Positions 15,770-26,473 of a stretch of DNA of 64,000 bases are shown here, in pieces. The position numbers were made by a program, and so were the translations under genes. The stretch covers positions 1 to 64,000 of the forward strand of contig JACRET010000009.1 of assembly GCA_016218105.1 (NCBI GenBank). The letters run 5' to 3'. Each line of letters starts with the position of its first letter. The first letter of the stretch is position 1. The notes below the pieces were generated by a model, which saw nothing but the letters and a program-made list of their open reading frames with translations, did no database searches and was not told the DNA's origin. The DNA comes from Deltaproteobacteria bacterium. Its GTDB lineage: Bacteria; Desulfobacterota; GWC2-55-46.

Positions 15770-18283
15770 TCATCTCTCTTTCATCCCGAGCTTGTCTTTC
15801 ATCCCGGCCGTGATGAACTGCCTGATATCTTTGTACCCTTCCCACGGGTCTTTCTTGAAGGTTTTGAGGCGGTCTTTCATATTTCCGATATTAAATGAAT
15901 CCGGGCGTATGTTGATAAGCTCGTCCCAGCTTATCGGCGCTGATACTGGCGCTCCTCTCCTGGCGCGGGCCGAGTAGGCCTCTATCGCGGTAGCGCCACG
16001 CATATTCCTCATGTAATCGATAAAGACCTTTTCGGCCCTTCTGGCCTTCGTCATAGATGAAGTAAACCTCCGAGGGAGGCCGCTAGCTATAAATTCCGCT
16101 GTCGCCCTGGTGAAAGCCTTTATCTCCCCCCAATCGCGTAAGGGCTCGAAAGGTAAAACAATATGCAGCCCCTTTCCCCCCGTCGTTTTTAAAAAGCTGA
16201 CGAGCCCGAGCGCAAGCAGTAATTCGCGCACTAAATAAGCCGCTTCAACGACCCTCTCCCAGGGAAGCGCCGTGTCGGGATCCATGTCGAATGTGATCTT
16301 GTCCGGGAACTCTATTTTCGGCGCGCGGCTGCCCCATGTATGTATTTCAAGCACCCCCAGCTGAACGAGCCCGATAAGCCCCGCTGTATTGTCTACCGTC
16401 ATGTAATCCTCCATCTTATCCTCTTCCTGGATAGGTACGCGCTCTATGCCTTCGGGTATGGAGGTGTCAGAGTGTTTCTGGTAAAAGCAGCCTTTATCAT
16501 ACCCCTCCGGGCAGCGGAGCAGCGTCAGCGGGCGGTTTGCCAGGTGCGGAAGCATCAGAGGGGCGATCATTTCATAATATTCGGCGAGGTCTTTTTTTGT
16601 ATAGCCTTCCTCGGGGTACAGCACCTTGTCAGGGTGCGTCAATCTGAATCGCGTCTTGATACCGGGCTGAGGTTCGCCCTCGGCGGCCGCCTCTTTTCTG
16701 ACTTCCCCTGCGGGTTTGTCCGCCCGTAGCCCCTGGTATGAGGCGTGGCGTAAAATCCCATCTTTTGTCCATTCGCTGAACTCCACCTCGGCGACAAGCT
16801 CCGGCCTGACCCAGATGACGTCTTTTGCCTCCGCCCCTGCCGGAGGGTTCGCGAAAGGCGGGCCTTCTTGCGGCAGCCCTTTCATTTTTATCGATAATTC
16901 ATTAAGGGATGCCTCGCTAAAGCCTGTGCCCACCCTTCCGCAATAGATGAGCTTGCCTTCAGTGCCGTAAACGCCCACTAGCAGCGCGCCAAACCCCGCC
17001 CTCGCGCCCCCGGGGGCGCTGTAGCCGCCGATTACGAACTCCTGTCTTAAATGGCATTTCAATTTAAGCCAGAGCCGTGTTCTGCCCTGCCTGTAAGGAG
17101 AATCCTTGCGCTTGGCGACGATCCCTTCGATATTGTATCTGCATGCGTTTGAAAAAAAAACCTCTCCGCTGCCTTCGAAGTGTTCGCTGTACCTGATATT
17201 CGGCGCGCCCTTCGCGTACCCCTCGATTATCGCCTTGAGAAAGGTCTTTCTGTCGGAAAGGGGGGTTTCTTTCAGGTCGTAGCCGTTATAAAAGAGGATA
17301 TCGAATACAAGGTATGTAAGGCCGTCGTCTTTTCCGATGCTCAAGGCGTACTGGAGGTCTCCGAAGCTTGTCGTGCCGTCCTCCCGTAAAGATACTATCT
17401 CACCGTCCAGCCACGCATTTGAAATAGGCAGACTCGACAGGGTTTCGGCAATCTTTCTGAATTTATCCGTCCAGTCGTTGCCGCCCCGGGTGTAGAGCGT
17501 TATACCGCCGTTTTCAAGCCTCGATAGTATCCTGTAGCCGTCATATTTTATCTCATAGAGCCAATTATCCTTGTCTGGAGGGGTCGCTACAAGGGTGGCG
17601 AGCTGAGGGAGCAGTTTTTTTGGAAGAGGCGCCTTGACAGCGTTTATCTCAGGCATATACAGCGCCGTCAAAGAGGCTTCTTTGGCGTCCGTCCATATGC
17701 CCGCGGGTGACACGGCAATTTCCTCTATCGCCCGTCCGCTCAAGACACTCTTTGGAAGCTTTTCGACGATTTCACCTTCAGGTCGCGCCTCCCCGTCGTT
17801 TTCCTTTACCAGGATCCATTCGTCCCTCTCATCATCCGCATCCCTCTGTTTTTTTAATTTAACGAGCGTCCATTTGCCTCGAAGCTTCCTCCCGCAGAGG
17901 GTAAATTTAAGCGCGCCTTTACGGAGCCCTTCCAGGGGATCGCCCTCAGGCACCCAGAACCCTCTGTCCCAGAGAAGCACTGTGCCTCCCCCGTATTCGC
18001 CTTTCGGGATTATTCCTTCAAATCCGCCGTATTCTATCGGGTGGTCTTCGACACGGACTGACAAGCGTTTTTCCGAGGGGTTCAACGAGGGGCCTTTGGG
18101 TATCGCCCAGCTCTTGAGCGTCCCTTTCATCTCCAGACGAAGGTCATAGTGGAGAGCCCTCGCCGAATGCTTCTGCACCGCAAAGATGCCGCCGCCCTGT
18201 ACTATCCCATCGGAGCTGGGCTCAGGCGTTTTATTGAAATCGCGTTTCTTCCGGTACTCTTCAATTTCCCATTCCTCTCCCAT
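15770..18283 (-). CDS. ligD: Multifunctional ATP-dependent DNA ligase D
   Basis: LigD seals double-strand breaks in Ku-dependent end joining. The 837 residues hold all three domains in the order phosphoesterase, ligase, polymerase. The phosphoesterase (about 25-165) shows H39, H45 and D47 in HSARALHYDLR plus H81. The ligase has the AMP-accepting lysine K246 in EIKYDGYR. The polymerase/primase (from about 550) shows TFDMDPD and a later VFIDYMRN with the metal-binding aspartates. Nothing essential seems missing. The start lies 3 bp after the ku stop, so ku and ligD are co-transcribed, with nirS upstream. Confidence 0.97.
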   Translation of the reverse strand: MGEEWEIEEYRKKRDFNKTPEPSSDGIVQGGGIFAVQKHSARALHYDLRLEMKGTLKSWAIPKGPSLNPSEKRLSVRVEDHPIEYGGFEGIIPKGEYGGGTVLLWDRGFWVPEGDPLEGLRKGALKFTLCGRKLRGKWTLVKLKKQRDADDERDEWILVKENDGEARPEGEIVEKLPKSVLSGRAIEEIAVSPAGIWTDAKEASLTALYMPEINAVKAPLPKKLLPQLATLVATPPDKDNWLYEIKYDGYRILSRLENGGITLYTRGGNDWTDKFRKIAETLSSLPISNAWLDGEIVSLREDGTTSFGDLQYALSIGKDDGLTYLVFDILFYNGYDLKETPLSDRKTFLKAIIEGYAKGAPNIRYSEHFEGSGEVFFSNACRYNIEGIVAKRKDSPYRQGRTRLWLKLKCHLRQEFVIGGYSAPGGARAGFGALLVGVYGTEGKLIYCGRVGTGFSEASLNELSIKMKGLPQEGPPFANPPAGAEAKDVIWVRPELVAEVEFSEWTKDGILRHASYQGLRADKPAGEVRKEAAAEGEPQPGIKTRFRLTHPDKVLYPEEGYTKKDLAEYYEMIAPLMLPHLANRPLTLLRCPEGYDKGCFYQKHSDTSIPEGIERVPIQEEDKMEDYMTVDNTAGLIGLVQLGVLEIHTWGSRAPKIEFPDKITFDMDPDTALPWERVVEAAYLVRELLLALGLVSFLKTTGGKGLHIVLPFEPLRDWGEIKAFTRATAEFIASGLPRRFTSSMTKARRAEKVFIDYMRNMRGATAIEAYSARARRGAPVSAPISWDELINIRPDSFNIGNMKDRLKTFKKDPWEGYKDIRQFITAGMKDKLGMKER

Positions 18284-18286
18284 CTA

Positions 18287-19126
18287 TCACTTTGCCGCCG
18301 TCTTTTTTTCCTTTGGTTTAGCCCTTTCGGTCTGCTCGATGGATTTCTTCAAAAGAGACATGAGGTCTATGACCTTGCCGCCGGCGGGCAGCGCGCGCTC
18401 CGCAGTGATTTGAGCCGGCGCGGCCGTTTCACCCGACTCGATCTTTTTCTGGATATACTCCATTAGCTCTTTTCTGAAGGTGTCATGATATTTTTCAGGG
18501 CGCCAATCCGATTCCATGTTCCCGATGAGTTTCTCCGCCATGTCCATTTCTTTTTCAGAGATGTTTAACGCCGTAAGATCCTCATCTGGGACTTCCAGAT
18601 TATCAGGGCTCCTCAGCTCGTCCGCATATCTTAATACGTCAAGCTCGAGGACCTTGCCGTACGGCATGACGACGCCGATGTATTCGCGCGTGTGGATGAC
18701 CACCCTCGCTACGGCGGCCTTGCCGGTACGCTTAAGGGTTTCGCGCAGAAGCGCGTAGCCCTTCTGTCCTTTTTTCACCGGGGCGAGGTAATAGGGTTTG
18801 TCGTAATAGACAGGGTGTATTTCGGACGCGTCGACGAAATCGATTATCTCAACGGTCTGCGTTGCCTCAGGGCTCGCCTGCTTGAAATCCTCCTCGCCAA
18901 GCACTACATACCGGCCTTCTTCGTACTCGTATCCCTTTACCAGGTCCTCCGCGCTGACCTCTTCGCCTGTGCTCTTGTTGTAGCGCTTGTAGCCTACAGG
19001 CGAGAGGTCATGCTTGTCGAGGAGGTTAAAGGCTATCTTCTCTTCCCTCTTCTCGGCCGAGTAAAGCCCGACCGGTATGTTGACCAGCCCGAAACTTATC
19101 GATCCCTTCCAGATCGCGTGTGGCAT
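18287..19126 (-). CDS. ku: DNA end-binding protein Ku
   Basis: Bacterial Ku forms a ring on DNA double-strand ends and recruits LigD. The N-terminus MPHAIWKGSISFGLVNIPVGLYSA and the following KRYNKSTGEEV are diagnostic, and the 279-residue length is typical. The C-terminal tail is lysine-rich (ERAKPKEKKTAAK), as often seen for DNA retention. The ATG at 19126 has AAAGGA as ribosome-binding site, and that sequence overlaps the stop codon of nirS 8 bp upstream. Ku translation is therefore probably coupled to nirS and followed immediately by ligD. Confidence 0.97.
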   Translation of the reverse strand: MPHAIWKGSISFGLVNIPVGLYSAEKREEKIAFNLLDKHDLSPVGYKRYNKSTGEEVSAEDLVKGYEYEEGRYVVLGEEDFKQASPEATQTVEIIDFVDASEIHPVYYDKPYYLAPVKKGQKGYALLRETLKRTGKAAVARVVIHTREYIGVVMPYGKVLELDVLRYADELRSPDNLEVPDEDLTALNISEKEMDMAEKLIGNMESDWRPEKYHDTFRKELMEYIQKKIESGETAAPAQITAERALPAGGKVIDLMSLLKKSIEQTERAKPKEKKTAAK

Positions 19127-19134
19127 ATCGTCCT

Positions 19135-20883
<1,749 letters not shown>

Positions 20884-21122
20884 CTATATTAGGGAATCGG
20901 GTTCGCTTATTGGAGAGGCGGATGTATGTATTGGGTAAGAATTAAAGGGGCGGAGGGGTTAATGTCTGTTATTGGGTTTTTCAGCAACACCTGTTTTTAT
21001 GCCTTGTTTTTTAAGCCTGATACCCGCCCTTTAAGGTAACTTTAATCTGAAATTACAAAGAGTCAAGTATCCTCAGGTTAGATTTTTGCCTTTTGAGAAG
21101 AAAATAAAAGGGGCCCTACTGG

Positions 21123-21376
21123 CAGTCTGCTGAAAAAGTCCATCTGCTTCGTTGGCTTCAAAGCTCGTCACTGCGGCGTATAGACAAAGTACGCCGCATT
21201 CCTCGCTTCTCGACGCCTTGCAGCTGAATATGCATAGCGAGCGCATTCCCCGCAGTCTTCTGCGGGTTCAAGCGAGCGAATAGAAATTGTTTCCTTACAT
21301 ATCGAAGATTCCCCGCGAATTCCGCGGGGAATCTTCGATCTTTTTGAGCAGCCTGAACATGCTTCGGGTTTTCAGT
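21123..21376 (+). repeat. Repeat A copy 3 with nested repeat B
   Basis: Repeat A starts at 21123 (CAGTCTGCTGAAAAAGTCC). It is interrupted after CAGCTGAA by a complete repeat B (21229-21339) and resumes with CTTTTTGAGCAGCCTGAA. Repeat B here contains two hairpins, including CCCGCGAATTCCGCGGG. The region 20869-21122 upstream of nirS contains a small A-tail remnant (GGGTTTTTCAGCAACACCTG, about 20976) and no gene. Confidence 0.88.
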
Positions 21377-21407
21377 TGATCCCGGCCTTGCAATGCCATT
21401 CGTTTTG

Positions 21408-21566
21408 CTTTTTGTTTTTAAAAAAACACAGTGGTATTGCGCAGCGAGCATAAAAGGCGAGCGACCGGGCTTCAGTTCCATTGGAGGGAGAGAGCCGACA
21501 GCGATCGGAGCCAATACCCGAAAGCGCGCGGCAGCTCGCAAAAAGGTTTTACCAGCCACACGAATT
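21408..21566 (+). repeat. Repeat C copy 1
   Basis: About 150 bp here are nearly identical to the reverse complement of 37298-37453. The shared part begins GCTTTTTGTTTTTAAAAAA and includes CCGGGCTTCAGTTCCATTGG. The flank to 21715 carries further repeats: GGGAACGGGCCCTAC (about 21587) and AGATTGCTTCGCTCCGCCC (about 21638). No gene is supported in 21377-21715. Confidence 0.85.
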
Positions 21567-21715
21567 TTCACATCCAGGCCCGTTCGGGGAACGGGCCCTA
21601 CATAGAAGAAGCCCCTGTGAGGGGGTTTAAATACGAGATTGCTTCGCTCCGCCCGCAATGACTTTCGTTTTGGAACCCTACCCCCGAGAGCGCGTGGCAG
21701 CGCCCCGGAAGGCCG

Positions 21716-23098
21716 CTACAGTTCCAGAATATCTCCGTCACTGGGGGTATGCGTCATAAAGCCATATTTTTCTTTTATAAGCTCTCCGAGCGCGGTCGCG
21801 GCAGCGCTTTCGCCGTGGGTTATAAATACCTGGGGCGAGTTATTGAAGGCCGACAGCCAGCCGATAAGCTCTTCCCTGTCCGCGTGTGCCGAAAACCCGT
21901 TGATAGTATAAATAGTGGATTTTACGACCACTTCCTCCCCGAGAACGCTCACAGACTTGGCGCCGTCAACTATTTTTCTGCCCAGGGTGCCTACGGCCTG
22001 AAAGCCCACAAATACTACGCTGCACTCCGACCTCCAGAGATTGTGTTTAAGATGGTGCCGTATCCTGCCGCCCTCGCACATGCCGCTGCCGGCTATGATG
22101 ATATTTCCGGAGCGGAGCCTGTTTAGCTTCATCGATTCTTCGGCTGTGCGGACGAAGTGAAGGCGTACCGACTGTTCGTTCTGTTTTACGGTAAAGAACC
22201 TGCGCGCCTCTTCATCGAAACATTCCGGATGGGCGAGGTATACCTTTGTAACCTCTTCGGCAAGGGGGCTGTCGAGGTAGACATCTATCTTGTAGAGCCT
22301 TCCCTCACGCACAAGACTGTTCAATATATAGAGCAGATCCTGCGTCCTGCCGACCGCAAATGAGGGTATGTACACATTCCCGCCTCTTTTGAAGGTCGTC
22401 TTTATCGCGGCTACAAGCTCGTTTATCGATTCTTTTATTGGCCTGTGGCTGCGGTTCCCGTAAGTAGATTCCATCACGACATAATCCGCCTTTTCCGGAT
22501 AGAGCGGGTCTCTTATTATGGGGTTATCCTTTTTCCCTATATCGCCGGAAAATACTATCACCTTTTCTTTTTCGCTGTCCTGAAACCACAGTTCAAGGGA
22601 GGCGCTCCCGAGTATATGGCCCGCGTCCAGGAACCTGAACTTAACGCCCCCTCCGAGGTGGAATATCTTGTCATACGGCTTGAGATCGAACATGGGGAGG
22701 ATGCTGTCAACATCAAACGCCGTGTAAAGCGGCTGAACCGGCGGGCTCCCTGTCCTCATCCCTTTCTTTGTGGCCCACTCGGCGTCGCTCTCCTGTATGG
22801 CGGCGGAGTCGTAAAGCATAGGCTCAAGAAGGTCTCTTGTGGCGTTGGTGGAGATGATCTTTCCCTTAAAACCCTCTTTTGCCGCCTTGGGGAGAAGCCC
22901 GGAATGGTCTATATGGGCGTGTGTTATAAAGATATAATCGATCTCGGCGGGGTTGAAGGCAAACACAGACCTGTTCATCTCGTCAGACCCGTTGCCCTGG
23001 TGCATGCCGCATTCGACGAGTATCTTCAGCTTATTTATTTCAAGATAATAACAGGAGCCCGTTACCGTGCTTGCGCCGCCAGCGAACTTAAGCTTCAA
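21716..23098 (-). CDS. Beta-CASP metallo-beta-lactamase-fold RNA hydrolase
   Basis: The 460-residue protein belongs to the CPSF73/YSH1-like bacterial group (often annotated as MBL-fold RNA specificity-domain exonuclease). The zinc motif HAHIDHSG is at residues 60-67, and HILGSASLEL and FSGDIGKKD supply further ligands. The beta-CASP part contains GSGMCEGGRIRHHLKHNL, and NGFSAHADREEL carries the late histidine. Such enzymes cleave RNA; the physiological target is unknown. The ATG at 23098 is preceded by GGAG. It stands alone, with repeats downstream between it and nirS. Confidence 0.9.
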   Translation of the reverse strand: MKLKFAGGASTVTGSCYYLEINKLKILVECGMHQGNGSDEMNRSVFAFNPAEIDYIFITHAHIDHSGLLPKAAKEGFKGKIISTNATRDLLEPMLYDSAAIQESDAEWATKKGMRTGSPPVQPLYTAFDVDSILPMFDLKPYDKIFHLGGGVKFRFLDAGHILGSASLELWFQDSEKEKVIVFSGDIGKKDNPIIRDPLYPEKADYVVMESTYGNRSHRPIKESINELVAAIKTTFKRGGNVYIPSFAVGRTQDLLYILNSLVREGRLYKIDVYLDSPLAEEVTKVYLAHPECFDEEARRFFTVKQNEQSVRLHFVRTAEESMKLNRLRSGNIIIAGSGMCEGGRIRHHLKHNLWRSECSVVFVGFQAVGTLGRKIVDGAKSVSVLGEEVVVKSTIYTINGFSAHADREELIGWLSAFNNSPQVFITHGESAAATALGELIKEKYGFMTHTPSDGDILEL

Positions 23099-23421
23099 GG
23101 TGTCATCTCCTTTAAGAAAAGATTACCTTCAAGTTTATCATCTTAGGGGGTCTTTCGTAAATACAATCGGCACTCACCGTATATTTTTAAAAGAGCGGGG
23201 TTGACTGAACCGGAAAAAGGTGTCCTAATTTAGTAAAAGGGTTTTTTATCGGCCGGGGATAGCGTAATCTTTTTGAAGGGTTAGTGCGTGGGGTGGGATG
23301 AGCGGACAGGCCCTCTCTTACAAAAAACCAGATACTTGGTATAATAATGTACGGAATCGAGTTTTTTCAGGACGATATATCCTTTGCGCCGGTGAAAATA
23401 AAAAAGGAGGAGGTCGCCGCG
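23099..23421. other. Intergenic region upstream of SAP-domain gene
   Basis: Between the divergent MBL hydrolase and SAP genes I see a TATAAT box at 23340-23345 with only a weak -35 (TTACAA, 15-bp spacer). There is an in-frame open extension of the SAP gene from 23347. No repeat and no further gene are visible. Confidence 0.35.
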
Positions 23422-23610
23422 ATGTTGATGGAAGAAGTAAGGGCAAAAGCAAAAGGGTTGGGTATCAAGACGAGCCGTGTAAAGAAGATGGAGATAATAA
23501 AAGCTATACAGAAAGCCGAAGGGAATTTTCCCTGTTTTGCCACGGCGGATGATTATTGCGATCAGGTGCTCTGCTGCTTCCGGCAGGATTGCCTTGATAA
23601 AAATTATTAG
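23422..23610 (+). CDS. Small SAP-domain protein with cysteine-rich C-terminus
   Basis: The 62-residue product has a SAP-type helix-extended-helix (KAKGLGIKTSRVKKMEIIKAI), a motif usually tied to nucleic acid binding. A compact cysteine motif follows (FPCFATADDYCDQVLCCFRQDC). Similar small proteins are widespread in anaerobic Proteobacteria-like lineages, with unknown function. The open frame extends upstream to 23347, but AAGGAGGAGGT placed 8 bp before ATG 23422 makes that the likely start. It is followed by the YHS-domain gene 104 bp downstream in the same direction. Confidence 0.8.
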   Translation: MLMEEVRAKAKGLGIKTSRVKKMEIIKAIQKAEGNFPCFATADDYCDQVLCCFRQDCLDKNY

Positions 23611-23714
23611 CAGGCTGCTAGATACCCGGGTGACTTTTTATTGCAACGCCTCCGTAGAACCTTGGAAGAAGGCTTTAGATTTTTTTAAAGCTGCACTAAA
23701 AAGGAGGTGTTACC

Positions 23715-23882
23715 ATGCCTAGAGATCCCGTATGTAAAATGGAGATAAACAGGGACGATGCCGCTGCGGAGTCCGAATATAAGGGAAGGACGTTTTATTT
23801 CTGCAGCGAGGAATGTAAGGAAAGCTTCGATAAAAGGCCTGAAGATTACATGGAGAAGGGCAAAAAGGCGGCTATGAAGTAG
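23715..23882 (+). CDS. YHS-domain protein (short)
   Basis: This 55-residue gene is easily missed because of its size. The protein MPRDPVCKMEINRDDAAAES... has the YHS-domain pattern DPVCKM, then YKGRTFYFCSEECKESF. It holds three cysteines that in this family bind a metal ion (often copper or another heavy metal). It probably acts as a small metal-binding or chaperone-like protein. A strong AAAAAGGAGG lies 7 bp before the ATG. It is transcribed toward a bidirectional terminator at 23937-23970 shared with the NifU-like gene. Confidence 0.88.
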   Translation: MPRDPVCKMEINRDDAAAESEYKGRTFYFCSEECKESFDKRPEDYMEKGKKAAMK

Positions 23883-23936
23883 TTAAACGCCTGCTCTGAA
23901 CCGAAAGCAGTTCGCCACAGGGAGCTTCAAATAAAT

Positions 23937-23970
23937 AAGCGCGGGAGGGTTCCTCCCGCGCTTATTGTTT
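23937..23970. terminator. Bidirectional terminator between YHS and NifU-like genes
   Basis: A perfect 12-bp stem (AAGCGCGGGAGG/CCTCCCGCGCTT) with a 3-base loop is flanked by T-rich sequence on the plus strand (ATTGTTT) and on the minus strand (ATTTATTT). It separates two convergent genes. A tiny repeat B remnant (GGGAGCTTCAA) precedes it at about 23920. Confidence 0.92.
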
Positions 23971-24003
23971 CAAAAGAATGAGATGCTGGGGCCTCTCAGG
24001 AGG

Positions 24004-24486
24004 CTACACCGCATCCACCCTTTTAATTTCCGGCGCGAATTTCTTGATCGTGCTCTCAACCCCTGCCTTAAGGGTCATGCCTGCTGAAGGGCATCCGCCG
24101 CATGCCCCTACGAGCCTTACAGCCACTGTCTTGGCGATATCGTCTATTTCCACGAGCTCAACGTCCCCGCCGTCCGCCTGGAGATAAGGCCTGACCTGGT
24201 CAAGGGCTTCTACTACCTTTTTCTTGAGTTCCTCTCCCGACGCCTCGATCATCTTAAGCTTGCGGACATTTACGACCCAGTCCACCGGGCCATTTGAAAC
24301 GTATTCCCAGGTGTATTTGTCCTTGTACTCCCCTTCGAACTGATAGCGGAGCGGTTTCGGGTCGTGGTCGTTGATGATCTGAAGGATATCCTCGGCCGGA
24401 AGTGTTTCCCATGTGTCGAATATTTTCGGATGCCTTTCGAATACGGGGATCGTTCTTAAGTCAAGTTTTGTTATGTTGTCAGACAT
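24004..24486 (-). CDS. DUF2249-NifU C-terminal fusion, Fe-S carrier
   Basis: The 160-residue protein joins two domains. Residues of about 8-75 look like DUF2249 (VFERHPKIFDTWETLPAED ... YKDKYTWEYVSNGPVDWVV). Residues of about 80-158 are a NifU/Nfu C-terminal domain with the cluster-binding CxxC in GACGGCPSAGMTLKAGVE. Nfu proteins deliver [4Fe-4S] clusters to target enzymes. The frame opens at 24549, but GGAGG 6 bp before the ATG at 24486 fixes the start. DUF2249 domains are common near nitrite and nitric oxide metabolism genes, so I infer a role in cluster delivery or repair under nitrosative stress. That role is not shown by the sequence. Confidence 0.85.
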   Translation of the reverse strand: MSDNITKLDLRTIPVFERHPKIFDTWETLPAEDILQIINDHDPKPLRYQFEGEYKDKYTWEYVSNGPVDWVVNVRKLKMIEASGEELKKKVVEALDQVRPYLQADGGDVELVEIDDIAKTVAVRLVGACGGCPSAGMTLKAGVESTIKKFAPEIKRVDAV

Positions 24487-24568
24487 TGCCGCCTCCTGTT
24501 GCATAGTGCTTTCAGGGAATAATATAACATAACGCGCGCACCCCGGCATATGATTTTTATCAAATTAA

Positions 24569-24883
24569 CAGGCTGCTGAAAAGCTCCATCTCTTCGTTGG
24601 CTTCACCGCTCGTCACGGGGCATATAGACAGAATCAGCCTTAACGAATTCAATTACCCTGCCATAAATGGCAGGGATTGTCGGCAAGGTACCTGTTCTTT
24701 TGTATAGCCCGTCTTTGACCCGCCCTTAAAAGGGCGGGATTCCACCGGGTACCCGATGAAGCTCTCCGCGGCAAGCCCGAGGGGAGCTTCGATATAAGGA
24801 AACAATTTCTATTCGCTCGCTTGACCCCGCAGAAGACTGCGGGGAATGCGCTCACTATGCATATTCAGGGTTTTTAAGCAACA
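24569..24883. repeat. Degenerate repeat A copy 4, palindrome D and reversed repeat B
   Basis: A diverged left part of repeat A (CAGGCTGCTGAAAAGCTCC) starts at 24569. The palindrome CCCGCCCTTAAAAGGGCGGG is at about 24719-24738 and recurs at about 31927. A reversed repeat B covers about 24758-24863 and is followed by the A tail (TTCAGGGTTTTTAAGCAAC). The hairpin GGCGTAC/GTACGCC is lost. This fills the space between the NifU-like and HD-GYP genes; no gene is present. Confidence 0.75.
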
Positions 24884-24941
24884 TGGTAAAAGACTGGAGG
24901 GGCCTGGATACGCCTGGTAAAAGGAGGGTTAAGGCGGCGGT

Positions 24942-26273
24942 TCAGTTGAGGAGGGCTTTGATTTCCGTTTGATTTATAAGATCGTCGATTACCGGCTTTA
25001 ACGGCCCCGGGTCTTTGGATGACACGATCCACTTGCCGATCTGGTCTTTCAGATCGACCTCGAAGGGTTTTTCACACGTCTTTTTATTCCTGTCAGAGAA
25101 CATGAGGACGCGCGGCTGCAGGGGATGCGAGTTGTTAGGCACGCGCACTATCGCGGTCTCTCCCGTATTGAGCTCAACGAGAGAGCCTATAGGGTAGATG
25201 CCCAGGCATTTTACCAGCCTGTCAACAAGCTCAGGGTCGAAGTGGTTTCCCCTCAGCGCGTACATCTTTTTAAGAGCTACTTCAGGCAGCATCCCTTTCT
25301 GGTAAACCCTGTTGCTGGTCATCGCGTCGTAAACATCCGCTACGCAGGCTATCCTCGCGAAGATATGTATCTCGCCGCCCTTGAGACTGTCCTGATAACC
25401 GCTCCCGTCGAATTTTTCATGGTGATGGAGGGATATGTATCTTGATTCGTCCGAGATATCCCTGGTCTTGTAAAGCAGATCCCCGCCGAGAGAGGTGTGT
25501 TTTCTCATCACTCCAAATTCGGCCTCGGATAAAGCCCCGGGTTTTTTAAGTATCGATTCCGGCACCAGCATCTTCCCTATGTCGTGGAGTATCGCGCCGA
25601 CCCCAAGGTCGTGAAGCTCGCTTTCGCCGAGCCCGATCTGCCTGCCCATCGTAAGCGAGAGTATGCAGACGTTTACGGAATGCGCGAAGGTATAATCGTC
25701 AAAGCTCTTCAGCCGGGCCAGGCTCGTGAGCGCGTTCTGGTTCCTGAAGATGCTGTCGACCATCTCGCCGACCGTTTCATGCACCTGCTGAGATTTTATA
25801 TCGGTACCGGTGACGACCGATTGCATGAAGCCCCTGACCAGGTCTTCAGCATCGTTTCTTATCCTTTTCGCCTCCTGCAGCTCTTCATAGAAGTCAACGC
25901 TGTCAGCCGTTACCGAAGAAGCCTTTTTCAGAGGAGGCTCCGGGGCGATTATTGGGCGAGGTTCTTCTTCTTTTACCTCAGTTATCGGCGTTTGTACGGC
26001 TACCGCCTCAATGGCCGCTATTTCTTCCTTGATCTCATCCGGCGGCTGTTCGTCCGACGGCTCCTTAACAGGGGCGTTAAACGCCCCATAGGGCACGTCA
26101 TCCTCTACGACATGGATAAACATATATCCGCTATTTTTGAGCCTGTCTATCTCCTTCTCATCCTTCATTAATATGCTGTTCATAAAGGAGAGCACTTTTC
26201 CGGGCTCGTCTTTTTCCAGGCCGGATATATACATCCCGACCCTAAGCTCGTCTATGTTTATTTTCTTTATCAT
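24942..26273 (-). CDS. HD-GYP phosphodiesterase with DUF3391 N-terminus
   Basis: The 443-residue protein likely degrades cyclic di-GMP. Its N-terminus (KKINIDELRVGMYISGLEKDEP) is the DUF3391-type domain that often precedes HD-GYP. A low-complexity, proline- and glutamate-rich linker covers about residues 65-125. The HD-GYP domain (about 170-340) shows LHDIGKMLVPESILKKPG and HHHEKFDGSGYQ, so the catalytic metal ligands are present. In the GYP position it has GYQ, a small deviation. A C-terminal segment of 60 residues follows. It stands alone between repeats and the DUF1540 gene. No signal sequence is present. Confidence 0.9.
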   Translation of the reverse strand: MIKKINIDELRVGMYISGLEKDEPGKVLSFMNSILMKDEKEIDRLKNSGYMFIHVVEDDVPYGAFNAPVKEPSDEQPPDEIKEEIAAIEAVAVQTPITEVKEEEPRPIIAPEPPLKKASSVTADSVDFYEELQEAKRIRNDAEDLVRGFMQSVVTGTDIKSQQVHETVGEMVDSIFRNQNALTSLARLKSFDDYTFAHSVNVCILSLTMGRQIGLGESELHDLGVGAILHDIGKMLVPESILKKPGALSEAEFGVMRKHTSLGGDLLYKTRDISDESRYISLHHHEKFDGSGYQDSLKGGEIHIFARIACVADVYDAMTSNRVYQKGMLPEVALKKMYALRGNHFDPELVDRLVKCLGIYPIGSLVELNTGETAIVRVPNNSHPLQPRVLMFSDRNKKTCEKPFEVDLKDQIGKWIVSSKDPGPLKPVIDDLINQTEIKALLN

Positions 26274-26405
26274 TTTTAGTTTAAGGAGCTGCTTAAAAGT
26301 AACTTATTTATCGTTTTTTTTATCGGCATAAATCCTAAAAACTTTAGAGTCCCGGCATGGAGCCAATAAAAAAAGGCCTGATTTTAAATGGCTTATGTCA
26401 TTAAT

Positions 26406-26433
26406 TTGACATCTCGCGGAACGGGATTATACT
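26406..26433 (+). promoter_or_regulatory. Sigma-70 promoter for DUF1540 gene
   Basis: TTGACA (26406-26411) and TATACT (26428-26433) are separated by 16 bp. The predicted start lies about 33 bp before the ATG, and AAAAAGGAGG precedes the ATG. Confidence 0.7.
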
Positions 26434-26473
26434 TTACTTTAAAAGGAAATACCTTAAAAAAGGAGGAAAAATT

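Noticed and set aside
21393-21661. Small open frames across repeat C
   Set aside because: They lie wholly in repeated intergenic DNA, are not conserved in frame between the two copies, and have no ribosome-binding sites.
23347-23421. Longer start of the SAP-domain protein at 23347
   Set aside because: A strong ribosome-binding site lies inside this stretch just ahead of ATG 23422, and the domain starts after it.
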